From: Immersiella caudata
Taxonomy: Eukaryota; Ascomycota; Sordariomycetes; Sordariales; Lasiosphaeriaceae
Direction: 5' to 3'
Assembly (NCBI GenBank): GCA_030512335.1
Contig: JAULSU010000007.1
Coordinates: 3,348,001-3,412,000, forward strand
Length of the DNA stretch: 64,000 bases
In this document: one piece after another, positions 32,131 to 43,930 of the stretch
How positions within the stretch are numbered: the stretch's first letter is position 1
Layout: every line of letters begins with the position of its first letter
Made by a program: the position numbers and the translations under genes
Notes under the pieces: model-generated
What the model saw: the letters and a program-made list of their open reading frames with translations, nothing else
What the model was told of the DNA's origin: nothing
The model's database searches: none

Positions 32131-33735
32131 ATGTCCCTCGCCGCCTTCGGCCACATCCCCCCCGGTATCCCCAGCTGCCCCGTCCCCTTCTCTCTCCACG
32201 TCCCCCAGCACGAAATCCATACCCTCACCTCCCTCGTCCACCACTCCCGCATCGCCGCCCCGTCCTACTACAACACCCTCGCCGACCCCGTCACCGGCAT
32301 CTTTGGCGTATCCCGCGACTGGCTCGCCTCGGCCCAGCGAGCCTGGAGCACCACCTTCTCCTGGCGCGAGCACGAAAAATACCACAACAAGTTTCCCAAC
32401 TTTCGCATCAACGTCACCGTCCCCTCCGACGGGCAAGTTTTTGATCTGCACTTTGCCGCGCTCTTCTCAAAGAATGAGTCGGCTGTCCCGATTACGTTTC
32501 TCCACGGTTGGCCGGGTTCGTGGTTGGAGTTTGCTGGGGTTTTGGAGTTGCTTGCGGACAAGTACACGCCTGAGACGTTGCCTTATCATGGTATGTGGCC
32601 TGGCGTTGTTTTTCTGGTATTTGTCTCCTGTCTGTTGCGGGAGTGCGCTGTGTAGGATTCGGGGGCATACTAGTATTGTTACCGGAGCGGGCAAATCCTC
32701 CGAGGCACCTCAAACGACGGGAGGGTCCCCAAGAAAAAACATGGAGAGAATGTGCTGATACTTGACACAGTGGTGGTACCGAGTATTCCAGACTATGGAC
32801 TGTCGACTAGGTCCGAGGAGCTGACAAAGGAGTTGACGATGGAGGGGGCGTCGGAGGCGTTGAATGAGTTGATGGTGGCGTTGGGGTTTGATGCGTATGT
32901 GGTGCAGGGGGGAGATGTGGGGAGCTTTTTGTCGCAGACGATTTGTGGGTTGTTTGACGAGTGCAAGGCTTTTCATTGTGAGTTTAAGTCTTTTGTTTTC
33001 TGTTGGGGTTATTTGATTCGAGGGGCCGTGCTGACTTGAAAAGTAAACATGTTGTTCTTGAATGCGGAGCAAACAGCTGCAGTTGCGAATATCTCGCTTA
33101 CGCCGGACGAGGAGGAGAGGTTGAAGGTTGTCATGGCTTGGGCGGAAACGGGATCGGCGTATGCGGCGGAGCATGCGACGCGGCCGTCGACCATCTCGTT
33201 GGCGCTCAACACCAGCCCCTTGGGGATGCTTGCGTGGTGAGTTTTTACCAGTATCTCTCCGCTGATTCTGTTCACGACTCACAGTCAAACAGGATGGGCG
33301 AAAAATTCATCGAATGGAGCGACAACCGCAACTCGGAGCCCCTATCTCTCGACACCATCCTTTCCACCGTCTCCTTCTACTGGTTCACCGACTCGTACAG
33401 CCGCGCCCTTTGGGCATACCGAGCTTTGATCAAGACGATTGGCGGCCCTCTTCCTCCGATGCCCATGTCCAAGACAAAGCCGTTTGGGTTTTCTGCCTTT
33501 CCGCGTGAGATTGCTACCGTGACGCAGTCTTGGGCGGAGTTTCTCTTTCCCAACTTGGTGTTTTATGGACCGCAAAAGAAGGCAAGTCTCTCTTGAGTTT
33601 GGGAGAGGATAACTGAGCTGACAATGGCAGGGTGGCCACTTTGCGGCGCTGCAAGAGCCGGAGGCATTCCTCGGGGATATCGAAAAGTTCTTGGCGATTG
33701 TTGGACCGTCGGTGGTTTCGAGCAAGAAGCGCTGA
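32131..33735 (+). CDS. microsomal-type epoxide hydrolase
   Basis: Hydrolyses epoxides to diols. Five exons (32131-32590, 32771-32977, 33044-33236, 33293-33581, 33631-33735) keep frame and give 417 residues. The N-terminal epoxide-hydrolase lid domain (FSLHVPQHEIHTL; FSWREHEKYHNKFPNF) precedes an alpha/beta-hydrolase core with oxyanion HGWPGSWLEF, the nucleophile loop VQGGDVGS (Asp), and the C-terminal catalytic His in GGHFAALQEPEAFL. The Tyr pair of the cap is probably in DNRNSEPLSLDTILST to FYWF. The fourth intron is GC-AG type (donor AG|GCAAGT). The first intron is long at 180 bases. No signal peptide. Likely detoxification or secondary metabolism; the substrate is unknown. Confidence 0.93.
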
Positions 33736-34716
33736 GGAGCCGAAGCGTTTTTCACTGGGGCCAACGTGCCTGTGTGCTGTTTAAGCATTGGGCCATGAAT
33801 CTGGAAGGGGATTTTTAGTCACAAGAGTCTGCTGATAGAGTTCAAGTTGACAATGGCATTGTGTTCCCCCTGATTTCAGCGACTCATGGTCACGGGAGAA
33901 AGATGCCTGATCTGCTCGGGGCTTTTCCCATCCGTCACACTCCATTCCTTGCACCTCTCCAAGAAATTGACTGCATGCCAGCAATTGACCATTCCTCGCT
34001 GCCTCAGTAAGTGAGCGAGGCGGATACTAGTATTCAGGGACAGCACCGCCCATGCCATCGACCTTGCCCCTGAAAGAAACCAACAACCCTAATAAAAATC
34101 CCACAGCAGATGCTGAATCGAGCGAGGCACATCCAAAATGCACCGCCATAGCCGCGAAAATTGTTTAAATTTTTCCACGACCCGAATCCCGACGTTGGCG
34201 TGGAGCCGCAGGATCGTATAATTAATTTATTTAGCGTTCGCGCAGGGCTGGGTAAAGGAACCGACGCTACGCTGTTAGTGCTTGGCGATCCCTCGGGGGT
34301 TTGGCGAGCCAAAAAAATCACTGGAAATGCAACCGTGGAGATTGTTAGGATTTGAAGGTGAAATGCGATGCTGCGTGATGTTTTGGATCCTGTCGGTGGA
34401 TTGAGTGGAAAGTCAGCCTTGGGATATTCCGAGGGGAGTGGCGAGGCATATCGGCGGAAGGTTGGTTTATTGATGGTGAGAAAGGGGAAATGAGTGCAAG
34501 TGAGACGAGGATAAGAAGGGTTCGTCTGTTGTTTAATTCTGCCTCCAAATCACAACATCAATCAGCTCAGCATTCCACCGAAACAATCTCCTCTACCTTC
34601 CAAGCAAAGCTTCCAGCACCCTCCCTATCACTACAACCGGTAAGCCTGAGTCTTTCCAAACCTCGAAGTCAGCCCCCGCTAACAAAATTGAAGCCTTCTC
34701 ACAAAACAACACCAAA
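33736..34716. other. intergenic
   Basis: No gene seen. The last part is the presumed leader of the small secreted protein gene. Confidence 0.4.
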
Positions 34717-35010
34717 ATGCGTCCCACCCTCCTTTCCCTCGCCGCCACTTTTAGCCTCACCACCGCCGCCGCCCTCCCCGCCGAGGGCGCCACCCTCGAA
34801 GCCCGCCAGCCCAAGAGCTGCGGCGACGTCGGCGCCTTCGCCTACATCAACCAGCGTTACCCTCCCGTCGCCAGCGTCGGACACCCCAAGGGCTGCAGTC
34901 TCTACTACTGCGATGGAAACACGGGCGTGCTGATCCTCAAGGTGCAGTGCATGAACGGCCTCAACAAGTGCCAGCTCACCCCTCAGGGGCAGGGTGTCTG
35001 CGCTCCTTAG
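34717..35010 (+). CDS. small secreted Cys-rich protein, 97 aa
   Basis: Single exon from ATG 34717 (accaaaATGCGT). A signal peptide (MRPTLLSLAATFSLTTAAA) is followed by a short pro-region ending in LEARQP, which resembles a Kex2-like processing neighbourhood, and a mature part of about 65 residues with six Cys (KSCGD, GCSLYYC, QCMNGLNKC, GVCAP). Size, even Cys count and secretion fit a small effector-like or antimicrobial-type protein, but I recognise no named family and claim no activity. An A30 run lies 185 bases beyond the stop. Confidence 0.75.
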   Translation: MRPTLLSLAATFSLTTAAALPAEGATLEARQPKSCGDVGAFAYINQRYPPVASVGHPKGCSLYYCDGNTGVLILKVQCMNGLNKCQLTPQGQGVCAP

Positions 35011-35194
35011 GGGGTGATGGGGGAATAGATGATAATAGCTAATGTAATGGGAATGAAACGGATTTTGCGTGTGCAGAATGATCAATGTAATTTGACAATC
35101 AGCCGGTCTTCATCCCCGTGACAACAGACATATGTTGAACTCTAAAGTTGCCTCAGCAATCAGCGTACGCAGGAGAGAGAGCCTGAAGCGCATT

Positions 35195-35195
<1 letters not shown>

Positions 35196-35225
<30 letters not shown>
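35196..35225 (+). repeat. A30 homopolymer
   Basis: Pure run of A. No clear target-site duplication was noticed around it. Confidence 0.95.
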
Positions 35226-35226
<1 letters not shown>

Positions 35227-35723
35227 ATACGGATTCAGCTTAAATACGGCATTCCTGTATTTCATTATAGTTGGCTTGGCTACCCGCCACTCACCAACCT
35301 ATTGTGTTGATTAAATTGCACCGCTATACCATGATATGAGAACACTTAACTATGGGGATATGCGGTATGCAAGTGTCGCATCATCTCACAAACCGCTCAG
35401 CCTGCCACTTGCAAGCTTGACTGTTATGGACTTCACCAAGGTAACAAGTCCCTGACAAACTTGGGGTGTGATACTGACTTTTTATTGAACTCTTTGCCCA
35501 ATTGAGGAGTATGATGGAATATTAAACGGCCTGCTAGAATATGTTAAAAGCAATAATTAGGACTCGGAGGGCTTGAATATTCCAAGGCTAGGCGTTGGGA
35601 TATAAATCACATCTTGTGGAACCCTTTGGCGGCAACAATTGGCTGCCTCAAGTTCAAGGACAATACCAGTGCACTGGAGGACTGATAGCCAGATTCTCTG
35701 CTTGGGATTCGTGACATTCCAAA

Positions 35724-35744
35724 GGGGGGGGGGGGGGGGGGGGG
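35724..35744 (+). repeat. G21 homopolymer
   Basis: Pure run of G in an AT-rich gene-free stretch. Confidence 0.95.
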
Positions 35745-35887
35745 TACTTCATCAACCTCCAGTCGCTAGTCTAGTCTATAGCTACGCCAACTAGACTGCA
35801 GTTTCTTCAAACCGTTACAAACCTCCAGCCGTTATGACAATCAACTCTGCAAGCAATTTACTTTGGGCCCTTTGAACCCAAAGGCCA

Positions 35888-38800
35888 TCAAGCCCGTGCT
35901 CTCACTGTGTACGTGTCTGTCGAGAAATCCAGCTCTCCTTGGCGCTCGAGCTCGGCAGGATCAACATAAAGCTTGACATTGACCTTGTCACTAAACATGT
36001 TGAACACCCTAAAGATGATGTAGACAGTCTTGTCTCCATTCCCGCACAGATTTTTCATCTGCAACAGCTTGAGTAAGTTCCCAAAGCAGCAAAGCTGGGA
36101 TTGCGGAGAAACTTTACCTTCTTGTACTGCGAGCCACTCATATAAAAGGGCTCATTGCAGCTCCTTGGCGTCGACTTGACCTCAAGGTAATAGTGCGGCC
36201 GCTTGCCCGCCCACTTGGCCGACGAGAGGTGACCCTTCTCGATCAAGAGCGCCGTGAAGAGGCCGGACGTGTCGCTGTACTGCAGATCCGAGACCTCGAC
36301 ACCGCCGCCCCAGGATACCATCGTCTCGTAGTCGGGGTGGATCTTGACCTGCTGCTTGATGTTGCTGGTCCAGTTTGGCCAGCTGAAGCCCGGGAGCGAA
36401 ACGGATGCTAGTGACTTGAGGATCTCAAACACCTGCCATGACAAACTGTTAGCTGCTTGGACTGCAAAAAGCGCCCGTGGTCTGGTTCAGGGAGTTTGGT
36501 ACAGGGAGCCTTACGAATAATTCTCCCGCGGCGCCCAGCTGAAACGTCGAGAAGTTCGACGAGGAAAAATCGGTGGAAAGGTTGCTACCGCCAACGCCAT
36601 TCAGGGCCTCCGTCAGCTGTGACACGCCAAAGACGCCTTGGTCCGGGAAGCGGACTTGTTTGCCAGCTTGAATCATGTGGCCTAGCAGTTGCTGGTACAA
36701 TTCCACCCCCGCCGCTGTTTGTGGTTCTCGGACCGAACGTTGCTCGAGGGAGAAGAGCGGACGGGAAGGGGCTGGGTTTGCGCGGGGGAAGAGGTTCGGG
36801 CTGGGACTCGAGAAGGGGTCAGTCAGGGGAGTCTCGAAGTCGGCTGACGGCACGGGCGTGAACACGCGGTCAGGAGTTCCCGGCGATGAGAATCCCGATC
36901 CCGATCCCGACGGGGTCTGGGGCGGCGCAACCGTGGTAACAACGGCGTCGGGAGCGGCGTCATCACGGTCCTCAAGTTCAATTTCGTGGATTCCTTCTTG
37001 AGTTAGGATGCTCGGTATTGACCGCAAGCGTGCGTTTAAAAGTCCTTTGACTATTCCTACGGCCCTGTCGTTGACGGGCACGCGGCTTTCGTCCAGAGGA
37101 TCCATCAACCACTTGACAAACTTCTGCGGCAGAGTTTGTTGTATGCACACATCTTGCGCCGTTTCCTCGTGGGGGATGAATATCTTGAGTGGTGAGGTGT
37201 CTTCGCCGCTCATATATACGTCACCCTGTTTCAGTTTGATGGAGTGTGTCTTGCCGTTCACGGTTAGAGACAGTCGTGCCGAGATATCATCCGTCTCCCA
37301 CGTCTCCGAATCTCGAAGTAAGTCGTACAAGGCTTGTCCGTTGCCCTGGAACCTGGGGCTTCGGAAATATTTGGCCACCCTGCAGCATGAATGTGTGAGA
37401 ACCGCCCGAAGTAGGGATGAGAAGAAAGCAGGAATGCACAACAGGATTGGCTTTACCTAACAAGGCCGTGAGCTTTGTACCTCAGGTCATATCGTGGTTC
37501 TGAGACGCGAAACTTCTTTCCAGATCCCACGTCTGGCACCTCCTCTACCATTTGCGACAGATAGAGGTTTTGGAGGCCAGCCCACCTGATGAATAGCTCC
37601 AATTCGTGCACCTCCTCCATGGTGAAGTCCAGCGTCTTGACCACGTCACGAAACTGAGCCATCGGTCCCGCTCGATCGACGATTGTGAACCCAGCACTGG
37701 CGGGTAGCAGCAATACCTTGCCGTTGGTTTGCCTGATTGGTAGGATAGGCTTCTCGACGAGAGGCGATGGGGCCGGTGCCTGGCTTAACGTTTCTTCCTG
37801 CAAAAGAGAGCTGAAGGCGAGAAGCTGTCGCTTGACATGTTGAACCGTTTCGATCGTGCCTTGCTTGTCACTGAGGGTAAGCAGCTCGTCGTAGATCAAC
37901 TGGGCGGTAAGCCGCGTCACCTGGAGCGACTCTACAAAAAAAGTCTCGAGATCATGATCGTAGAGCTGGGCAAGATTGACTAGCCCCTGTACGCCGGTCC
38001 CCGATGACCAGAGACATTCTCCTGTCCCGTACCAGGTATAATCTTCGTCGCCGCGAAAGAAAATGAGTTCATTGTCTCTGAACAGCTTTCTGATAACCCA
38101 ATCGCGTCAGTGTGCTGACCAGGGGAAATTAGTTTGCTCGGTCTACGGGCTCGTTCTCCCTGCTTACCTCAATTCCTTGGTATCGCCAACGTTGAGCCGA
38201 GCGGCTTTGAGACGCTTATACTGCGCCCCGATCAGGGCAAAGTCGGAATGCTCCAGGCTCCGAAGAAACTCGAGCTCAGCAACGTAATCCCTCCAGCTCA
38301 ATCTAGGGATGGCGAGTGTGTCTCGGAAGAAGTGCTTGACCGTTGCCAGACCGGTACTGGCAACGGCCCCGCCGAATACTTTGTCGTAGAGGGTGTCAAT
38401 GGGTTCTTTGTGTCCTAAATCGACAGGTGCTCCCAGCAGGCAGTGGTTCGGCGACTCCCAATCAAACAAGGCATCGCCTCGCTGTGTCCTTGGCACATAG
38501 ATTCCTTCGATTTTGTGAAACTCTGACCTGGAAGATGAACTAGTTTAGCCGTGAATTTGCGCAAAGGGCAACCAACGAAACTGACCTGATAAGTTCTCGG
38601 GCCTGTTCAAGATTGGGACTGGCAATGCATTTTCCATGGATTGCTTGATACAAATCCAGGAGTCGAGATGGGTCTCTGAGTTCGCTCGCATCGGTTGTCC
38701 GAGTCACGATGCATCGCAGGATATCCAAGTAAAAGGCCAGGTTGTCGTCGCTTACGACACCAAGAGTGTCTAGAAACTCCCACCCAGAAATCTTTCCATC

Positions 38801-41452
38801 CCAGCGCGTTTGCTGCAGATCCACAAAAGGCAAGTGCTCGTCCGTCCTTGTAAATCGGGAAGCCAGTGCCTTGAGGTGGGAGGTTGGAAAGATGGTTTTA
38901 TCCAGACGATGCTTTTTCCCGCCGTCGCAGAGAACCTCGAGTTCCTGAAACTTGGTACGTAAAGCTTCGCTCTGCTGCACCGTTCCTCCTTCATACGGCC
39001 AGAGGTGGTGGAGGAGGCCAAGGAACATTCCCGGAAGATGATGTGCGACGTGCAGGGCCTCGTGCGAGATGGCCGATCCGTCGGAAGCGACAAGCTTGAG
39101 CCGTTTCCGTATCCAAGCCATATCGTGCAGCCATTTCCTCCATAATTCGTCGGCCGCTGCAACACGCTCTCCGGATCTCATAGGCGGGTCTTTGAGGTAA
39201 TCGGGATGTAGGAAGTTGACATCGAGCCCCAGTTTGGCAGCCCCGTACTCGCTCTTGTCATCAGGAAAGTACACATCCTTTCGAAACGGCTGAATACTCT
39301 CCATGGTGGAGGATAGAATGCTGACAGCAGTGTAGTCGTCGGCCGATTCGGTCTTCTCCAGTCGTGTTAGATACAAAAACCGAATCCACGCGATCGACTC
39401 TTGCTGCGACGGCCAGCGTTTTTGGTATTCTTCCAAGACTATGGACCGGATGTGGTTGTCGGTGGCTATTTTGACGCCTAGAGTCAAGAACAGCTTCTTC
39501 CGGTCGGGATGCATGGCAGCATTGGGGCAGATGAGCTGGATGGGGAGTCCGGGCGGGATCGTTGTGTTGTTAGACGTGGCTGGAAAGTATACTGGTGGCT
39601 GGCCTGTCCTTAGGCTTACCCAACGCCCGTTGCCCAGTGGTAGCAGAGGCATTGTCTGTATGGAATCTGAGATGAAGAGGTCGTTTAATGTGAAACAGTA
39701 TTTGAGTACTTTGGCAACACGCGAGTGCCAGTCAGCGTCGGTCGTGCTCGACCTCATCTTGGAAGTAGCCCTCCCCAAATCCGCAGACACCCTGTCAAGA
39801 ATGTCTTGGACTGATAAGGGGTCCAGGCCATATGGGTGGAGAAGACGCAGGTCGGCGACCTTGTAGCACTTGGAAATGTAAAGTGCGGCCCGGCCTTCCA
39901 AATCATCAAAAAGCGGTTCCCTGTGCTGATCACGGAATATCGGAGTGCTGGGAAATTGTTTAACCTGTTTGGTAGTTCGTTGCGGCCCTACCAAGCGAGG
40001 AACCATAATCTCGGCGCCAAGGAGCTGCTGCTTCAGTAGGTCCACAAAGCCGCGCCAAAAGCCGTCATTGACGTGAGAGCCCGTAGGTGGCGGAAGAAAT
40101 CGCATCCATTGAAACCGCAGCTTGGGATGCCCGCACATCTGCTTCACAGCCGACACGAAGGTGCTAGCAATGTGCTTGCGGATGCCTTGGTTCCGAAGGG
40201 AGCTTGTGACGATGTCTTCGCGGTTGGCCATGGTGACAAAGTCGCTATGGATCAAGAACTTGATTGGGGTTTTGTGTCAGCCGGAGCGTGTTCACCGTCA
40301 ACCGAGCGGGTGGAAGAAACTCACATTGAACCCGACATGTCGCATTGGCAGAAAAGCGAAAATGTTCTGGGGTTTGTCGATAGGCACCGATAATTCGTCA
40401 AGAGGGAATGCCAGGACAATCTCGGCCGTTGAGTAGGCCTGTGATGCTTCTTCGGCGGCCGAGTATGTGCGGTTCTCGTTCTTCGCAAGGCCAGTAGCCT
40501 TTCCCTTGGTCAAATGGTAGTACGACTTGGACGTTGTGATCCACCTCTTGCCACCATCTCCGACCCTGGCACGAACTTTCTCGAGGACGGCACGGTTTGG
40601 GCGGTTGCATGCGGAGCGGGTCATGATGGAGCTTTTCGTTTCTCTCTCTTTGCTGTCGAAAAAGCGGACCTCGATGCGCCTGATCTTCTTCAGGAAAAGC
40701 ATCATGGAGGGTTGAAGCTGCTCAAACTCATGTTCAATATGCTCACTCTGAGCAGCTTGAATGGAGCCATCGCCGCTGTCGTGCAGGAAGAACGTCATCC
40801 TCGTCATGGGTTCGGGCAGTGCCTCGGCCGGATGCCATTCGGGCGAGATCATGCCCATACCAGAGTCGCCAGGTCGATGCTTGAAGCAGAATGAATAGTC
40901 CCTGGACTGAACGTGCACCTTCCAGGCAACTTTAAAGACGGACTTGAAGCCAATACCTTTCTCGCCAATGTACCCCTCACGGCCGACCTTGGAACTCTGT
41001 CCGACACTGCAGATGGCCCGCAGGTTCGCCTCTTCAAAGCCATCCTCATTGCAGTCGACGACGATGCGATCCTGAAAGACCCAGAAGACAAGATACGGCT
41101 CATGGCCACTTTTCTTGGCCCGCTCAAACAGGTTGTCGTCGGCATTCTGAAGAAGCTCGAAGATGAATCGGACATCATGTGAGTACAAATTCTTGGCCAA
41201 GCTAGAATGCCCATGCAGGCGGTTAGCGCACATGACTTGTGAAAGTTTCGAGCATGCTGCTAGAACCTACGTAATAATGGAAGAACCAATCAGTGAGTCC
41301 TTCTTTCCAAACGCCTCCTTCACCAGACGGCGGGTTGCAGGATCCATCTTGGAATAAACTTCGTCTGTCAAGTGGCCATGCTCAACGGCGATAGTTTCTA
41401 CCAGATCTCGCGCCGCAGCCACAGACGACGAGATTGGACTAGGTCCCGTCAT
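35888..41452 (-). CDS. GHKL ATPase, NO VEIN-like, with DUF3883-type C-terminus
   Basis: Eight exons on the minus strand: 41452-41271, 41201-40325, 40258-38586, 38527-38168, 38089-37457, 37379-36515, 36432-36118, 36058-35888. All seven introns (58-82 bases) are GT-AG and keep frame, giving 1,691 residues. A GHKL (HSP90/gyrase B type) ATP-binding domain opens the protein: N-box FIFELLQNADDN (Glu76, Asn80), NEDGF at 112-116, and lid GEKGIGFKSVFKV at 140-152. The phrase VGFNFLIHSDFVTMANREDI is typical of sacsin/NO VEIN ATPases. A long helical middle follows, then a Ser/Pro-rich linker (about 1340-1460) and a C-terminal domain with ELFVFEILKSL and HYYLEVKST (about 1610), the acidic-Lys pattern of DUF3883, proposed to be nuclease-like. 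No signal peptide or transmembrane segment. Probably an intracellular ATPase with a DNA- or RNA-directed end; function unproven. Confidence 0.92.
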
Positions 41453-41489
41453 CACGAAGAAAATCAAAGAGGGGAACTCTCAAAAAAGG

Positions 41490-41522
<33 letters not shown>

Positions 41523-42498
41523 TGAGCAGTTATGTTGCAAAGTGTGAATGGGTTGCAATTTGGTGTTTGGTTGAGCCGTGAGGAATTCGCCGTCTGCTAT
41601 GAGGTTTCCTTCGACACTTTTGAACCAAAGTTCTTGACTCTACATGCTCACCGATCACAGAATTTACCCGCTGTAGGCTGGTCGAACCGGGCGCATCATG
41701 AAACCTATCACCCCCTAGAACAGGGGAGGCTGTTTGGTGCGGGGGCATTCTAGCGCTGCATTTCCCCGCCGCCGCCATCGTGGCCAATCGACCTCGATCT
41801 AGCGCGCGAGGGTTGCTAAGTTGTTTCGGCCCGGAGGCTAACTTTCAGGCTTACCACTCTGTCGGGTCGACTCGGTGAAGATAACCGCCCGCACCGTCCC
41901 GAGCACACCTTGTCAGCTTCTAACTTTGGACATTGAGTGTGTCAAGTATGACAACAGCGTCGCAATCCCCTCCAGATGCCCCTTCCTATCCGCAGAGGCC
42001 CAGAAAAAGACAAAACATACTCCTGGGAGCCCAGTTTTGGGGTTTGAACCTTTTCCGAATGAGGGCGTCCCTGGCGGTGGCAGAAGGAGCGTGCCACCCT
42101 CGTCATCCCGACGCATCCTGCGTTACAATCCGCTCAGGGAGTACTTCGGCTTAAGGGTGATATGGTAAAGCTTACCTATTTTCGTAGATATGAAAAGTAG
42201 GAATGGAGACTTATCGAGCGTCGTAAAGTAGGTCTTATATAACATCGGGGAGAAGGGAAGAGGAGCGAGAAGGAGGTGGAGGCGGAGGTGGAGGTGGGGT
42301 GGTCCCAGCGTTTTGGCCACCTATGTCCCAAAACTAGGGCCTTGCGAAAAGTGCCATTAGACTGCAGGGTGCTACTTACTTATCTAAACTATATTTGGCG
42401 ATTTCTCTGATCATTTCCTGAGTGGCGCTTGAGTAGCGCCTGAGCAAGGTAGCCAAGCAAACTATCGCCTACAACCATAGCTACTTCCGACCCAAAAG
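41453..42498. other. promoter of the GHKL gene and intergenic
   Basis: An A31 run at 41490-41520 (T31 on the gene strand) lies 38 bases before the GHKL start codon. The remainder shows no gene. Confidence 0.5.
41490..41520 (+). repeat. A31 homopolymer in GHKL gene leader
   Basis: Reads as T31 on the coding strand, close to the presumed transcription start. Confidence 0.95.
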
Positions 42499-43930
42499 TC
42501 AATACAAATCATTCGTCGTGTTCTTGATCCATTCCTGCCGCCGCCGAGCGGCTTCCTCTAGATCTACGGGCGGCGGCTGGTTTTGTCCACTCGGTATCCT
42601 CCACCACCTCTTCCAGGACCCCCTCCGGGTGGCACCGGTGGAGGCGGCCGAGGTGCCGGTGTCACCGGGGCCGAATCATACCTCGCTGCGGTGGCGGTTC
42701 GGACTTTGAAAACACCTTCTTGGCCCACTCTTGCCTGGCTTTCCTCTTCTCCTCCGGCTCCTCGAGCATGGCGGCGTGCTGCCTTTTGATCGCCGCCTCA
42801 ATCTCTTGCATGGAAGGACGCCGGGTCGGATCATCAATGAGGTAGCGAGCCACAAGATGCCGTAAGTTGCTGTGATTTTTGCGCCCCACGGGAACTCGGC
42901 GGTGGTACGTTTGGGGTCGACAACGCCGTTGAGCGGCCACTGCATAAGGTTGGGCGGGTACTCGGCGTTGCAACGGTGATGAGCATGTACATGGTCTGCG
43001 CGCATTGGTACATGTTTGTTCACCAGTTGTAGTTTCCGCCTGTCTTACAACCATTCAGGACGGACGTCGTTTCAAAGTAGTCCCCATTGGTTTGCGAATT
43101 GCTCCTGTGAAGGAAGGGTCAGCATGGCAGCTAACCTTCATGCAAAAGGGCCGAGAAGAGCAGCCTACAGGCGGGCAATGTGGAGGCTTGCCACGCCGGC
43201 GCCACTCCCAGGAGGAAAGCCTACACGAGTTAGGAAACACAATGCCAGTTACACGGTCAATGGCGACTTACGGGTCGGTGGATTTATCGAACCGCGTGCT
43301 TGCACCCAGATCGGCAATCTGAAGAGTTAGCCCAAGTCTCGTTGGTAAGCTGGCCGGGACATCAAGGTACCTTGATCATTGGTGCCATCTGATGGTGGCC
43401 ATTATCAAAATCACCAACCCAAAACTACCCGTTTCGTCAGCCTCAATCCTTTGGGGGGGGGGGCAACGGGGTTACCGACCGTTCAGGGTATCAATGTCAA
43501 AATGTATCATCGTGGGTATGTCGGGTAGCGATTGAAGGACCGGCAAACCATCGGCGACTTCTCTGTAGAGTCCGTCGTCCGAAGGTTGTGATGTGTCAGG
43601 CTGATTAGGAAACCGCTTGTCGCGTGGGTAGCCCCCGTAGGCCACGCCGACCACGGCCCTGAACACTGATATCCTTTTTGCAAAACCCCATCTATCGCGT
43701 CGGAACCAGTCGGCAAGCTTACAGCACCCGAAAATGCTCCACAGCACCTCATCCGGAAAGGGCTGGTTCAGCCGGCAAGCTTCTGCAAAGTAGTCGTCGA
43801 ACCTTCCATCCCTCAGGAATTCGATGAAGAGCACTTTAAGGTCCGCGTCGAGCTTTTGCTTCTCTTCGAGCATCCGCTTCATCTCAGTCGCCAACTCCCT
43901 CGATGTCCCCGTGGCCCCACCATTGACGCG
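42499..43930 (-). pseudogene. decayed protein-kinase-like gene
   Basis: Minus strand. The first open part (about 43930-43490) is a helical region, LATEMKRMLEEKQKLDADLK to DGLYREVADGLPVL, ending at a catalytic-loop-like HFDIDTLN. After a spliced junction near 43440 one extra G breaks the expected NVLVGDFD reading. Next come HHQMAPMIK, a DFG-like IADLGASTRFDKSTDP, and the C-lobe pieces FLLGVAPAWQ, EQFANQWDYF and GGNYNW. There TGA at 43020-43022 stands where a second Trp would be expected. Two more frame changes precede LRHLVARYLIDDPTRRPSMQ, EEPEEKRKARQEWAKKVF and a closing ARRRQEWIKNTTNDLY. The order is that of a fungal kinase-like family. Several breaks make it non-functional. Confidence 0.7.

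Larger units (their letters stand above)
35011..35887. other. AT-rich gene-free stretch
   Basis: Holds an A30 run (35196-35225) and a G21 run (35724-35744). The sequence between is AT-rich compared with the rest of the window and carries no gene that I can see. Confidence 0.5.
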
